Source: a virus. From it: a stretch of 34,200 bases of DNA. The translations under genes and the position numbers were made by a program. Shown here one piece after another: positions 6,545 to 13,454 of the stretch (position 1 is the first letter of the stretch; each line of letters opens with the position of its first letter). Where the stretch lies: IMG/VR virus record IMGVR_UViG_3300044732_000530, positions 1-34,200 of that record, one strand, 5' to 3'. The notes beneath the pieces were generated by a model. That model did not search any database and was not told the origin of the DNA. It worked only from the letters and a program-made list of their open reading frames with translations.

Positions 6545-6847
6545 TCAGAACGGTTTGGAATGCTCTCTCAAGGATTCCTCTGCCGTTAAGACTTGTCTGA
6601 CCGCGCTCACGAAGGATCTAGCATCCTCCTGCGATGTTAACTTGGAAAGTTCCTTCTCAAGGCAGTAGATGCACTCTCTGCCACCTCTCGCACTATTCCC
6701 GCATCCATTACAGCATACGGAGAATGTCGATGGCCACCTTGGATTCTGATACCAGATGTCTGCGATGAGGTTCTCAATCTCTTGGTACTTTTTCATGTTT
6801 TCTAGATACTTGTTCCGGTGAACCACTGTCATTCCGTCAATTATCAT
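6545..6847 (-). CDS. Small zinc-finger-like protein
   Basis: A 100-residue protein. Residues ~45-62 read CCNGCGNSARGGRECIYC, two CxxC pairs that would bind one zinc ion. The remainder is helical. The ATG at 6847 is favoured over the ATG at 6832 because a perfect AAAGGAGG (6860-6853) lies five bases upstream, inside the previous gene's VKGGG codons. The overlap with that gene is 11 bases. It may bind nucleic acid or protein; the function is unknown. Confidence 0.65.
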   Translation of the reverse strand: MIIDGMTVVHRNKYLENMKKYQEIENLIADIWYQNPRWPSTFSVCCNGCGNSARGGRECIYCLEKELSKLTSQEDARSFVSAVRQVLTAEESLREHSKPF

Positions 6848-7205
6848 CGCCCCCTCCTTTCACGGCGGCCAATTGTTCTTCGGTATAAGCGGGAATTCTG
6901 CGACACGAGCTATCCCGCAGCATCATTTCTATGGCGTCCTGCGCCCTATCGCGTTGCTCGATTGCTATATCATGCGCCGCCTTCCAGTTAATCACCTCGC
7001 GTTTGAGTTCACGGCAGACCGATGAAACGAGGCGAATCTCGTTTGTTATTCTTTCTGCCTCATCGTGGTGGGTTCGATATTTTGATTTCAACTCATCACG
7101 CTCCTCATTCGCGGCGGCAAGCTCGCGCTCAAGCTTACGAGCAAACGATGCAAAAACGAGCAATTCACCCACTATTTCCTTATCTGTCCTTGGTGTATCA
7201 CTCAC
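6837..7205 (-). CDS. EQRD/VKGG coiled-coil protein
   Basis: A 122-residue coiled-coil protein starting at GTG 7205 (MSDTPRTDKEIV). It has FARKLERELAAANEERDELKSKY, then IEQRDRAQDAIEMML, and ends EEQLAAVKGGGDDN. The GTG is supported by AAAGGAGG five bases upstream in the preceding gene. It shares both the EQRD-coding repeat and the AAVKGG tail with the genes at 4498-4974 and 7198-7431, so these look like products of duplication and segment shuffling. No enzymatic motif is present. Confidence 0.65.
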   Translation of the reverse strand: MSDTPRTDKEIVGELLVFASFARKLERELAAANEERDELKSKYRTHHDEAERITNEIRLVSSVCRELKREVINWKAAHDIAIEQRDRAQDAIEMMLRDSSCRRIPAYTEEQLAAVKGGGDDN

Positions 7206-7431
7206 GGCTCCCTCCTTTCACAGCGGCGAGGGCTTGCTCTGCGATCCATATAGCATTTCTGCGACCCCATGGAGATCCATCTGCAATCTCCCTCAAAGCC
7301 TCCGCCAGCCTGTCGCGTTGTTCTCGTAGTTCGTAGGCCTCTCTAGGTGTCCAGTCGGCACTGCATCCACATTCTGCCTCGCTGTGAGCGTGGCACAGGC
7401 ATCCTTCTCCGGGTATGTATTTCTCTTTCAT
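7198..7431 (-). CDS. Short EQRD/VKGG protein with cysteine/histidine-rich N-terminus
   Basis: A 77-residue protein. The N-terminus (GCLCHAHSEAECGCSADWTP) has five cysteines and two histidines that could bind zinc. It is followed by YELREQRDRLAEALREIADG and the ending AEQALAAVKGGSRE. It repeats the family layout at minimal length with a different N-terminal module. It overlaps its neighbours by ATGA-type junctions (7428-7431) and by 8 bases (7198-7205). Confidence 0.65.
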   Translation of the reverse strand: MKEKYIPGEGCLCHAHSEAECGCSADWTPREAYELREQRDRLAEALREIADGSPWGRRNAIWIAEQALAAVKGGSRE

Positions 7432-7610
7432 GGTTTTGTTGTCTTCCGATTTATAAAGTTTTCAACATCTATCTCGCGCTTGAAGTGGAGTTGATACCCA
7501 AAACCATTGTCGAATCTGAACCAAAAAGGCCACCAGTTCCAACGGAACTCGGGATAATAAACTTCACTACGAGTCCAAATGTTTGGTTTTTTGACTACTC
7601 GATATTTCAT
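7428..7610 (-). CDS. Small aromatic-rich hypothetical protein
   Basis: A 60-residue basic protein with an unusual concentration of aromatic residues (EFRWNWWPFWFRFDNGFGY). It is joined by ATGA overlaps to the RuvC-like gene upstream (7607-7610) and the coiled-coil gene downstream. The pattern could be a small beta-sheet domain. No family is recognised. Confidence 0.55.
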   Translation of the reverse strand: MKYRVVKKPNIWTRSEVYYPEFRWNWWPFWFRFDNGFGYQLHFKREIDVENFINRKTTKP

Positions 7611-8059
7611 GGTTGTCTGCTTCCGTAAAGTGCTATGAGTAATGCGTCCGCCGTAGCGTGAATAACCTTCTTATCTGGGAATAGCTCCTGCGCCTTCTGC
7701 TTGGAAATATTCTTGTTGCCCTTCGTCATGCAACCCATGGACTTCTGCCAGACTTGTGGGCGCACACGCTCGAAGGGTATTCCCGCCGCTGTGAGTGCCA
7801 TCTCAAGGTTGCCGTAGCCTCGGCCAAAGCTGAACGCTGATACCACTCCCATCTGCGGACTGCTGGACACTTGCTCGATGTACGCCTTGTACTTGCGCCC
7901 GTCAATCGCTGACCTTGGGAAGTTGGTAATGTCGCGAATAAGCTCCCACAAGTCCTGCAAGGTGTCTGGCATCTTCTCAACGCAAGACTTTCCTCGCTCG
8001 TCAATCCAAGCGATCGCGCCGGATGCGCCGACATCTATTCCTATGGTGATTCTACTCAT
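7607..8059 (-). CDS. RuvC-like Holliday junction resolvase
   Basis: A 150-residue RNase H-fold nuclease. GIDVGASGA at the N-terminus provides the first catalytic aspartate (D9), YIEQV the glutamate (E62), and HATADALLIALYG the C-terminal histidine/aspartate (H134, D138). This is the RuvC layout at the usual length. Such phage enzymes cut four-way junctions formed by replication or recombination before packaging. It belongs functionally with the SSB-like, exonuclease and RecT genes just upstream in the same operon. It overlaps the next upstream gene by eight bases. Confidence 0.85.
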   Translation of the reverse strand: MSRITIGIDVGASGAIAWIDERGKSCVEKMPDTLQDLWELIRDITNFPRSAIDGRKYKAYIEQVSSSPQMGVVSAFSFGRGYGNLEMALTAAGIPFERVRPQVWQKSMGCMTKGNKNISKQKAQELFPDKKVIHATADALLIALYGSRQP

Positions 8060-8258
8060 TCCACAACTTCAGCTTTAGCTTCTTCGCAAGCCCTATCACA
8101 GCATCCACCTCTGTCTCGTCGGAGTTGTTGAAGCGGGTTTCGGTCTTGTACGCCACCCATTTTCCATCATCGCGGCGCATTGTCTTGATTCCCTTCTTCT
8201 CCTGCCACTTGAGGCGAGGCGAAAGCTCTTCTGGTAGGTCGTTAAATAGCAACTCCAT
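8052..8258 (-). CDS. Small hypothetical protein between RuvC and recombination genes
   Basis: A 68-residue basic protein. MELLFNDLPEELSPRLKWQEKKGIKTMR leads into KWVAYKTETRFNNSDETEVDAVIGLAKKL. Its start lies within the last codons of the small gene 8242-8400 and its stop overlaps the RuvC-like start. Co-conservation with RuvC could be tested; no family is recognised. Confidence 0.55.
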   Translation of the reverse strand: MELLFNDLPEELSPRLKWQEKKGIKTMRRDDGKWVAYKTETRFNNSDETEVDAVIGLAKKLKLKLWNE

Positions 8259-8400
8259 ACTTGTTGGCTAGGCGTTTGAGGGCTTCCATTAGTCCGCTCC
8301 TGCGATGCTTGGGCGATGCTAAGGCAGACATGAGGGACACGGTTAAATGCGGGTCGCTGCCAATGGCGCGAACTGGTTTGTAGATTTGTTTTAGTTTCAT
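8242..8400 (-). CDS. Tiny basic protein
   Basis: A 52-residue frame from ATG 8400 to TAA at 8242. It is basic and helical (SLMSALASPKHRRSGLMEALKRLANKYG). It fills an otherwise unexplained gap in a block with almost no non-coding space and overlaps the next gene's start by 17 bases, as its neighbours do. There is no Shine-Dalgarno sequence. Coding status is inferred from tiling. Confidence 0.5.
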   Translation of the reverse strand: MKLKQIYKPVRAIGSDPHLTVSLMSALASPKHRRSGLMEALKRLANKYGVAI

Positions 8401-8404
8401 AGTG

Positions 8405-8680
8405 TTATTCTTTGATCGTGTTTAGTTCTTTTTTGTGCCTCCAGACTTCAAGCCCTCTGCCAGTATCCACAAGGGAGAAGTTGCATCCCCTCATGTCTCG
8501 CAGAACGGTGCGAAGCCATCTCATTTCGTGTTCGTAGTCTTCTCTGTACGGGCGAGTGAGCGGGACATGACCCAGCTTCTGCGCCTCCATTGGTGTCAAC
8601 ATTTCAATCATAAGTGTATCGGAAAGTGGTTTGCCCTGCGATGAACCCTCGGGCCAAGGGGATATGAGAACACTTGTCAT
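8405..8680 (-). CDS. Hypothetical protein
   Basis: A 91-residue protein. The N-terminal third is proline/serine-rich, and the rest is basic and helical (REDYEHEMRWLRTVLRDMRG) with a beta-type end (NFSLVDTGRGLEVWRHKK). It lies between the SSB-like gene and RuvC-associated genes. No catalytic motif is seen. The ATG at 8680 is used, although internal methionines also exist (LMIEML). Confidence 0.5.
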   Translation of the reverse strand: MTSVLISPWPEGSSQGKPLSDTLMIEMLTPMEAQKLGHVPLTRPYREDYEHEMRWLRTVLRDMRGCNFSLVDTGRGLEVWRHKKELNTIKE

Positions 8681-8710
8681 CGCTCAACTTATCACCCATC
8701 AAAAAGGAAC

Positions 8711-9019
8711 TCAGAAGGGTATACTATCGCCATCATCATCATCCCACTTATCGGGATGGAGAGTTGCCTTAATTACGCTTGGCTTTTGTGCCTCCCAGTC
8801 AACGATCTTGCAGTTGCCTAGGATCGGGCCTTTCTCCCCTGCGGCTTTTCGTTCTTTGCTGATCTTCTGGACTACGAATCCATCGTATCCGTACTTGTCC
8901 TTTTCTTCACGAATCAGAACCGTGACGGAGAGGTATTTCTTTCCGTTCTTTGGCGACTCGTAAAGAGCGGTCTTGTCGATCTTCGTGGTATCTAGGCTGA
9001 TGTCTATTGTTTGCTTCAT
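8711..9019 (-). CDS. Single-stranded DNA-binding-like protein with acidic tail
   Basis: A 102-residue protein with a beta-rich body (KYLSVTVLIREEKDKYG) and a tail DDDDGDSIPF. This reproduces the SSB C-terminal peptide (acidic run plus PF) that docks partner proteins. Size and tail suggest a compact OB-fold ssDNA binder. It is directly downstream of the exonuclease and RecT genes, so it most likely coats single-stranded DNA during annealing. The body is not a clear match to bacterial SSB, so the fold is inferred. Confidence 0.7.
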   Translation of the reverse strand: MKQTIDISLDTTKIDKTALYESPKNGKKYLSVTVLIREEKDKYGYDGFVVQKISKERKAAGEKGPILGNCKIVDWEAQKPSVIKATLHPDKWDDDDGDSIPF

Positions 9020-9028
9020 GGCGTATTG

Positions 9029-9838
9029 TTATTTGATTGCCCACTTGGGGAATGAGAGTTCTTGGATTCCTTCAACTGCCTTGGGAAACATCTTCTCCGA
9101 GACGCATTTCTGGTATTTAGCGATTGCGTTCATGTACCCGATGCGCCCCTGCTCGATGAAATCACCGGACAGGTTGACGATTGCGGTTTCATAAGGCGCA
9201 GATGTTTCGACAAAGGCAAGCACAAAATTCGTGCGCTCAAGCCCTGTTGCGGCGTTGAACAGGTCGAGGTAGAGGGCGGCTTGCCAATGGTAGCCTCGGC
9301 GCACCACAAGGGACGCTAGGTCGTCAGCCTTACCGATGCTCGAAGTGGTCTTGATGTCCACCAAGTCATCCCCTGCCTGTGGCACAAGGTCGATCATCCC
9401 GCGCACCTTGGTTTCCCCGATCTGCGAGTAGACGGCAACCTCGGTCTTGTAACCCGTGACAAACAACGGCTGGAGGTCAAGGTCATTGAGGATCGATTCC
9501 GCGCATTCGTTGGCGGCGTTGAGTTGGGCTTGCGTGATGCAGACCTTACCCTGTGCCGTCATCGAATCCCGCCATTCCTGCGCCGCTTTGGTACGGAATG
9601 AGTCGTATTCGCTCACGGCATAGGTTTCGGCGTACTCGGTGGGCGTAAGAGCAAGGCAATGCACAAGGCTACCAAACTCCATCGCCGGCGTCGTCTCCTT
9701 CGGGCCGCTGTGGAACCACTTCCAAGGGCTTTGGTCAAACTCCCAAAGCATGCTTTTTGAGACATACCCGCCCAAGTTGGAGGGGCTTGCGCCCCCCTCG
9801 TAATACTTGCGCCCGAGGTTGTAGACTAGATTGCTCAT
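9029..9838 (-). CDS. PD-(D/E)XK recombination exonuclease (RecE/YqaJ-type)
   Basis: A 269-residue nuclease. Core motifs are visible: MEFGSLVH (53-60), a TGYKTEV strand with E133, RGMIDLV with D150, LVDIKTT (159-165, the D-x-K catalytic strand) and YHWQAALY (183-190, the Q-x3-Y motif typical of phage exonucleases). It would resect double-stranded DNA ends to expose single strands for the annealase. It starts at ATGA (9835-9838) overlapping RecT, with AAGGAGGT upstream inside recT. The pair forms a Red-like system. Confidence 0.85.
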   Translation of the reverse strand: MSNLVYNLGRKYYEGGASPSNLGGYVSKSMLWEFDQSPWKWFHSGPKETTPAMEFGSLVHCLALTPTEYAETYAVSEYDSFRTKAAQEWRDSMTAQGKVCITQAQLNAANECAESILNDLDLQPLFVTGYKTEVAVYSQIGETKVRGMIDLVPQAGDDLVDIKTTSSIGKADDLASLVVRRGYHWQAALYLDLFNAATGLERTNFVLAFVETSAPYETAIVNLSGDFIEQGRIGYMNAIAKYQKCVSEKMFPKAVEGIQELSFPKWAIK

Positions 9839-10605
9839 GGTTCTACCTCCTTGGCCATTTTATCGAACGCTTCTGCGATCTTGTCAGCGTGGGGTTTCGT
9901 GTTCCCCTTGGGCTTGTCCTCAACAACCTGTGCCTCGACAACCTCAACGGGTTCCGGCTCGGGTTCTGGTTCAGCCACGAATGGGTTTACCTTCGGTGTG
10001 ACATTGCGCGGAGGTTCAGCAAAGTCTCGCACCTCGTCCTGCGTGTACATGCCCAGCGACATATCAGAAGCATAAGCACGGCTCCAGAATGAAGCGGCAC
10101 GATAGCGGAGCATTTGACCAGGCATGGTCAGCCACTTGCTTCCGTTCTTTGTGCTCCATCCTTCCTTCTTTGCCATCTCCAAGGTGATTCGCTCACCCTT
10201 GAGTTCTTCACCTGTTGCCATATCACGCGCGACAGCGTAGCAGGATGTTGGAGCCTCGTCGGAGTCGAACACGAAGCGCAGGGGCGAGAACTTCCCGCTT
10301 GCGTTCACCATGCCGATCAGCGCGGTAGCAGACCATGAGGGCCGCCCGTGGATAATGGCTAGATTTTGGCAGACCATTAGAGGGTCAAGCCTTGTCCGCT
10401 TTGCCACATTGAGAGCAATCGCGCAGTTCGCCACATTACCCGCAAAGTCCTTGGGGACTAGGGTTGACTTTGAGAGCATCATCGCTTGCCGTTGCACAAG
10501 CTCGAATGCCTGCGTTTCAGCTTGCACCTGCGCCAGAATGCCCGTGTTTTGTGCTTCCTGCGGCACAATCGCTTCAGTTTGTGGTTGTGTCTGTTGCGTT
10601 TCCAT
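9835..10605 (-). CDS. recT: RecT-family single-strand annealing protein
   Basis: A 256-residue protein with the RecT core: NCAIALNVAKRTRLDPLMVCQNL, IHGRPSWSATALIGMVN, KEGWSTKNGSKWLTMPGQMLRYRAASFW. It is followed by a low-complexity acidic linker (EPEPEPEPVEVVE). The family anneals complementary strands. The tail end probably interacts with partners. It is immediately upstream of the exonuclease, with overlapping ATGA, so the two are translated together. Its start overlaps the preceding HTH gene by 32 bases. Confidence 0.88.
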   Translation of the reverse strand: METQQTQPQTEAIVPQEAQNTGILAQVQAETQAFELVQRQAMMLSKSTLVPKDFAGNVANCAIALNVAKRTRLDPLMVCQNLAIIHGRPSWSATALIGMVNASGKFSPLRFVFDSDEAPTSCYAVARDMATGEELKGERITLEMAKKEGWSTKNGSKWLTMPGQMLRYRAASFWSRAYASDMSLGMYTQDEVRDFAEPPRNVTPKVNPFVAEPEPEPEPVEVVEAQVVEDKPKGNTKPHADKIAEAFDKMAKEVEP

Positions 10606-10789
10606 CGTCGATTCTGTTTAGTTCGTTTAGTTGCTTTGCGATGTGCTTCCCCACCGCAACGGGGTCGAATAAGGGCATTCCTTCCCTCATTACATGTGGT
10701 ATGTAGCCATCGGCGGCCCAAAGAGCAACCACGGCTGGAGGCAGTTTCAAATCATCTGCCATCTCATGCAAGCTAAATAATTTAATCAC
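10574..10789 (-). CDS. MerR/excisionase-type HTH protein
   Basis: A 71-residue protein whose first 45 residues (LFSLHEMADDLKLPPAVVALWAADGYIP...LFDPVAVGKHI) follow the winged-helix layout of excisionase/MerR-like helix-turn-helix proteins. It starts with GTG at 10789 in a GTGA overlap with the upstream gene. No integrase is present, so a directionality-factor role is unlikely; regulator or replication accessory are alternatives. Confidence 0.65.
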   Translation of the reverse strand: MIKLFSLHEMADDLKLPPAVVALWAADGYIPHVMREGMPLFDPVAVGKHIAKQLNELNRIDDGNATDTTTN

Positions 10790-11142
10790 GCTATTTTTTC
10801 TTTTGGGGTTTCTTCTTCCATAGGGGCGTCATTGACTAGGCGTTGGAGGCACTCGCGCACCTTGTCTGCGAATCGGTCGTCGTGCTCGATGAGGAAGCGA
10901 ACCCGCTCCCGTGCGTGGATAATCGCCCCGTGATGCCGGTCGAGCCTATAGCCCGTCTCTTGGAGTGAGTGGTTTTCGCTCCAAATAGTCGCCACAAGTT
11001 GCCTTGGCTCCACCCATCGCGCAAATCGTGAGCGGCAAAGGATCTGCTCGGGCGTGACGAAAAAGACCTCGGCCACAATGCGAACCAAAAACGCAAACTT
11101 GTCCGCCTCCATGTCGTCGTAGAGCTTCCAATTTACTTTCAT
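10786..11142 (-). CDS. DnaA domain IV-like DNA-binding protein
   Basis: 118 residues from ATG 11142; the longer frame upstream overlaps another gene. Residues ~23-90 follow DnaA domain IV: VAEVFFVTPEQILCRSR, VEPRQLVATIWSE, SLQETGYRLDRHHGAIIHARERV. This includes the equivalent of the DnaA box-recognition segment (G-x-DHxTVxHA, here LDRHHGAIIHA, 67-77). There is no AAA+ domain. It would bind DnaA-box-like sites in the phage or host origin. A GGAGGGGG ribosome-binding site precedes the ATG. It pairs logically with the separate AAA+ gene at 3328-3915. Confidence 0.75.
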   Translation of the reverse strand: MKVNWKLYDDMEADKFAFLVRIVAEVFFVTPEQILCRSRFARWVEPRQLVATIWSENHSLQETGYRLDRHHGAIIHARERVRFLIEHDDRFADKVRECLQRLVNDAPMEEETPKEKIA

Positions 11143-11327
11143 GCGGTTCCCCCTCCGTCCATGTCGTCTTTTATAACATACGCCCCCCAGACTGCCACGG
11201 ATAGCAAGGACGACCCGTAGAATGCCCACATTTTCCACTTTGTCGGGGCTTCAAATAGCGAATCCACGAACAGGAAAAGGAATAGATGCCCGAAGATAGC
11301 CAAGGCCAGGATTGTTTGCTTTTTCAT
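11139..11327 (-). CDS. Small membrane protein (two segments)
   Basis: A 62-residue protein. It has a hydrophobic N-terminal segment (TILALAIFGHLFLFLFVDSLF, about 4-24) and a second one (WAFYGSSLLSVAVWGAYVI, about 34-52), with the short tail KDDMDGGGTA. Its last codons carry the GGAGGGGG that serves the DnaA-like gene (ATGA overlap 11139-11142). It could be an early inner-membrane protein such as an exclusion factor; no family is recognised. Confidence 0.55.
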   Translation of the reverse strand: MKKQTILALAIFGHLFLFLFVDSLFEAPTKWKMWAFYGSSLLSVAVWGAYVIKDDMDGGGTA

Positions 11328-11330
11328 GGT

Positions 11331-11543
11331 TTAGAGCAAAATGGTTTTAGGTTTTCCGTCAATCCCATCGCCTTGCAGGTAGAATTTCCCGCTTTCAATT
11401 TCGACACCAAGGCGAAGAAATTTTCCGTTGCATTGGACTGGGTACTCATAAAAAAGAACATTTTCGGGAAAGTCCATTTTCTCAAGCCTTTGATTCAAAC
11501 GATCAAATGCAAAGGACAGCTCGTCGATAAATTGTTTTTTCAT
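11331..11543 (-). CDS. Small hypothetical protein
   Basis: 70 residues from ATG 11543 (MKKQFIDELSFAFDRL). It has a helical N-terminus and beta-type C-terminal half (GKFLRLGVEIESGKFYLQGDG). The ATG overlaps the upstream stop (ATGA, 11540-11543), which argues against the longer frame. Function unknown. Confidence 0.55.
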   Translation of the reverse strand: MKKQFIDELSFAFDRLNQRLEKMDFPENVLFYEYPVQCNGKFLRLGVEIESGKFYLQGDGIDGKPKTILL

Positions 11544-11764
11544 GCCGCCGCCTTTCCGTTCGATCTTTCGATTCTGCGGCAATGGCGAAGCATCCTTGCA
11601 ACCTGTCTCCGCGCGATATCCACCCCGTAGCATCCAACCATTAGGGTTGCATAACTCCCCCCTCTGTCGCGGTTCGTGATGATGTGGACTCTCTCATTGA
11701 ATGCATGACTTGCCATTACATAGTCATGCCTTGTGCCTTCTCGTTTTGTTTTTTCAAGTGTCAT
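11540..11764 (-). CDS. Small basic hypothetical protein
   Basis: A 74-residue basic protein (HIITNRDRGGSYATLMVGCYGVDIARRQVARMLRHCRRIERSNG). It might contact nucleic acid, but no defined motif is seen. The leader is A-rich (CGAAACAAAA) without a Shine-Dalgarno sequence. Confidence 0.5.
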   Translation of the reverse strand: MTLEKTKREGTRHDYVMASHAFNERVHIITNRDRGGSYATLMVGCYGVDIARRQVARMLRHCRRIERSNGKAAA

Positions 11765-11790
11765 TTTTGTTTCGTTTTCGTTTCGTTCGC

Positions 11791-12105
11791 TTATTCAAGC
11801 GACCAGTCAACTTCATCGGTCGGCGGGTCGATGTGTTTTCGCTCCCATAGGGACTCCAAGCGGTGCAGGTCAACGCCAAGGCAGGCTAGGACATCCGCGT
11901 ATGTTTCCGCGTCGATGTCGCACAAGGCGACCCTATCGTTCGCGTGATATTCCATGTAAAGCGAGAATTGGTCGGCCTCGTCCATTTCTGCGATATCATC
12001 AGCCGCTTTTTGGATGCATTCAAGCACCCAGGGCGCGTTATCCGTGGACACCCCCGCCCCCGTAATGAGGGCAAGGGCTTTGCTTTCCCATTGTGGCCGG
12101 CTCAT
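11791..12105 (-). CDS. Hypothetical acidic protein
   Basis: A 104-residue acidic, mostly helical protein (VLECIQKAADDIAEMDEADQFSLYMEYHANDR), with a C-terminal LGVDLHRLESLWERKHIDPP. It is joined by ATGA to the gene below (12102-12105). The preceding coding sequence supplies GGAAGGG as a possible ribosome-binding site. No family is recognised. Confidence 0.55.
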   Translation of the reverse strand: MSRPQWESKALALITGAGVSTDNAPWVLECIQKAADDIAEMDEADQFSLYMEYHANDRVALCDIDAETYADVLACLGVDLHRLESLWERKHIDPPTDEVDWSLE

Positions 12106-12305
12106 GGCTTACCCTTCCCGTTATGTTGGATTTCCAGCACCCATCCGTTTAAGTTCCTGCACTTGCCAAGGGCTGAATGAGACTCGCGGCAAAGTTCCTT
12201 TCCCGTGATGCCTGCCCATTCGTACGCGTTGGCATCAGCTTTGCGGAACATGGATTGTGCCTTGTCCCAGTACATCGGGCCAAGCTTAAGGCGAAACGCG
12301 CTCAT
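12102..12305 (-). CDS. Small hypothetical protein
   Basis: A 67-residue basic protein (MYWDKAQSMFRKADANAYEWAGITGKELCRESHSALGKCRNLNGWVLEI). The start overlaps the upstream stop (ATGA, 12302-12305) and follows AAAGGGG inside the upstream gene. No recognisable domain. Confidence 0.55.
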   Translation of the reverse strand: MSAFRLKLGPMYWDKAQSMFRKADANAYEWAGITGKELCRESHSALGKCRNLNGWVLEIQHNGKGKP

Positions 12306-12502
12306 GCGTCACCCCTTTCCATTCCCACGGCCTTTTCCATGATGCGGGCATGAAGACGGGCAAACTCGCCTTGCTTAAATGCGCCGACATTCCAAAGCCT
12401 ATCCATTGACCTTTCAAGGTTGGCGATGTCCTCAGGCGTTTCCGCCTTGTCGATCCTTGCCCGCATCGCGCGGGCGTTTTCGGGTGTCCATGCTGTTTTC
12501 AT
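12302..12502 (-). CDS. Small helical hypothetical protein
   Basis: A 66-residue charged helical protein (PENARAMRARIDKAETPEDIANLERSM). It ends MERGDA, where the codons again supply a purine-rich AAAGGGG for the next gene. The ATG at 12502 overlaps the upstream stop and follows AAGGAAGG by six bases. Function unknown. Confidence 0.55.
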   Translation of the reverse strand: MKTAWTPENARAMRARIDKAETPEDIANLERSMDRLWNVGAFKQGEFARLHARIMEKAVGMERGDA

Positions 12503-12816
12503 GCGTCACCTTCCTTCACCTTGGCGAGTGCATTTTCGGCAATCTCACGGCATATGCGGCAAAGATCGGCTAGGTTTTCCCGCTGCATGTCCACGCTTGC
12601 GGGTGACAGCCCAATGGCTAGGGACTCCAACGCGGCGAGCAAGTCGGGAGCGGCGGCAATCAAACGGGCGTTTGCCTCGGACTCGGCTTGATTGTCTGGC
12701 CATTCTGGAAGCCTTGCGATTTCCACAAGCTCGCTGTCGATTGCCCAAGCGTGATCGGGGCTTGCGCCTAGTGTGACGGGATGCCAGGGGCCTTGTGTGT
12801 GTGTATGTGTGTTCAT
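12499..12816 (-). CDS. NARLIAAAPDLLAAL-family protein with VKEG tail
   Basis: A 105-residue protein. It begins MNTHTHTQGPWHPV, contains NARLIAAAPDLLAALESLA (about 50-68), a motif seen in many small hypothetical proteins of phages and prophages, and ends IAENALAKVKEGDA. Despite its unrelated body, the tail resembles the VKGG proteins of the same operon, and its last codons again carry the ribosome-binding site of the following gene. The molecular function of the family is unknown to me. Confidence 0.65.
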   Translation of the reverse strand: MNTHTHTQGPWHPVTLGASPDHAWAIDSELVEIARLPEWPDNQAESEANARLIAAAPDLLAALESLAIGLSPASVDMQRENLADLCRICREIAENALAKVKEGDA

Positions 12817-12828
12817 CGTTTCGGCGGG

Positions 12829-13032
12829 TTAGTTTTCAATGTTCATTTGATCGGGTGTGAGTTTGCACAAGTACCCAGACCAGTAGGCGCGGATAAGTGG
12901 CTCGGTGGATTTTCGGACGATCGCCGAAATTGCTTTTAAGGTATTTTCGGGGTGTGGATGCTCCCCGCTCTCAAGACCTTTTTGAAACTCCCCCGCAAGG
13001 GTGAGCGCGGGTTTTTGTGTGTCTGTGTTCAT
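12829..13032 (-). CDS. Small hypothetical protein
   Basis: A 67-residue protein beginning MNTDTQKP and containing LAGEFQKGLESGEHPHPENTLKAISAIVRKS. Its leader and first codons (ACCCGCCGAAAC.ATGAACAC) are nearly identical to those of the gene at 12499-12816, a sign of duplication or a shared regulatory leader. No family is recognised. Confidence 0.5.
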   Translation of the reverse strand: MNTDTQKPALTLAGEFQKGLESGEHPHPENTLKAISAIVRKSTEPLIRAYWSGYLCKLTPDQMNIEN

Positions 13033-13050
13033 TGTTTCGGCGGGTTAGGG

Positions 13051-13335
13051 TTAGGCGTTGCGGGTGGATTCAATGCCGGCGATGTATGCGACAAGCAGGC
13101 CGAACGCTTCACGCTTAGGCCGATGCCCGTGAAAAATCGGAGTTGTCACCCCGCCGCTGTCATTCGCCATGCGATGGACGCAAACCCCGCCATAGGATTG
13201 CGACAAGTGGAAATTGCCCACGTTGCCGTGAAGTTTCCCGTCATCGCCGCGAGTGTATGGTGTCAACGGATTGCCCGTGAGTTGGTTTAGGCGTTCGGTT
13301 TGGGCTTGCAATTGTTTGATTGTGATTTGTTGCAT
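13051..13335 (-). CDS. Conserved phage/plasmid-type hypothetical protein
   Basis: A 94-residue protein. LNQLTGNPLTPYTR, NVGNFHLSQSYGGVCVHRM and KREAFGLLVAYIAGI (about 16-90) follow a pattern I recall from small proteins of phages and mobile elements: LNxLTGxPxxP, GNxHLxxxYGGVxLHR and a final helix. The biochemical role is unknown. Upstream lies a 119-base gap with no convincing gene. Confidence 0.55.
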   Translation of the reverse strand: MQQITIKQLQAQTERLNQLTGNPLTPYTRGDDGKLHGNVGNFHLSQSYGGVCVHRMANDSGGVTTPIFHGHRPKREAFGLLVAYIAGIESTRNA

Positions 13336-13454
13336 CGTGGTAGTTTCTTTTTATAGTTTAAGGTTGGTTTGCCATGCTCCGCTGGCCGCGTCGGGGTTAA
13401 GATATTGACACTTGCAGGCAATGCAAGCGGATTTTTGAAATGTTTTTCAGCGGG

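Noticed and set aside
10464-10776. Several long rightward frames opposite recT and the HTH gene
   Set aside because: They are antisense shadows of well-supported genes; composition is cysteine/arginine-rich as expected for a complement frame.
13336-13454. Possible small gene or remnant in the 119-base gap
   Set aside because: Frames are 5-14 codons long and none starts with a supported codon. Only a CTTGCA/TGCAAG hairpin and a copy of the ACCCGCTGAAAA leader are present.
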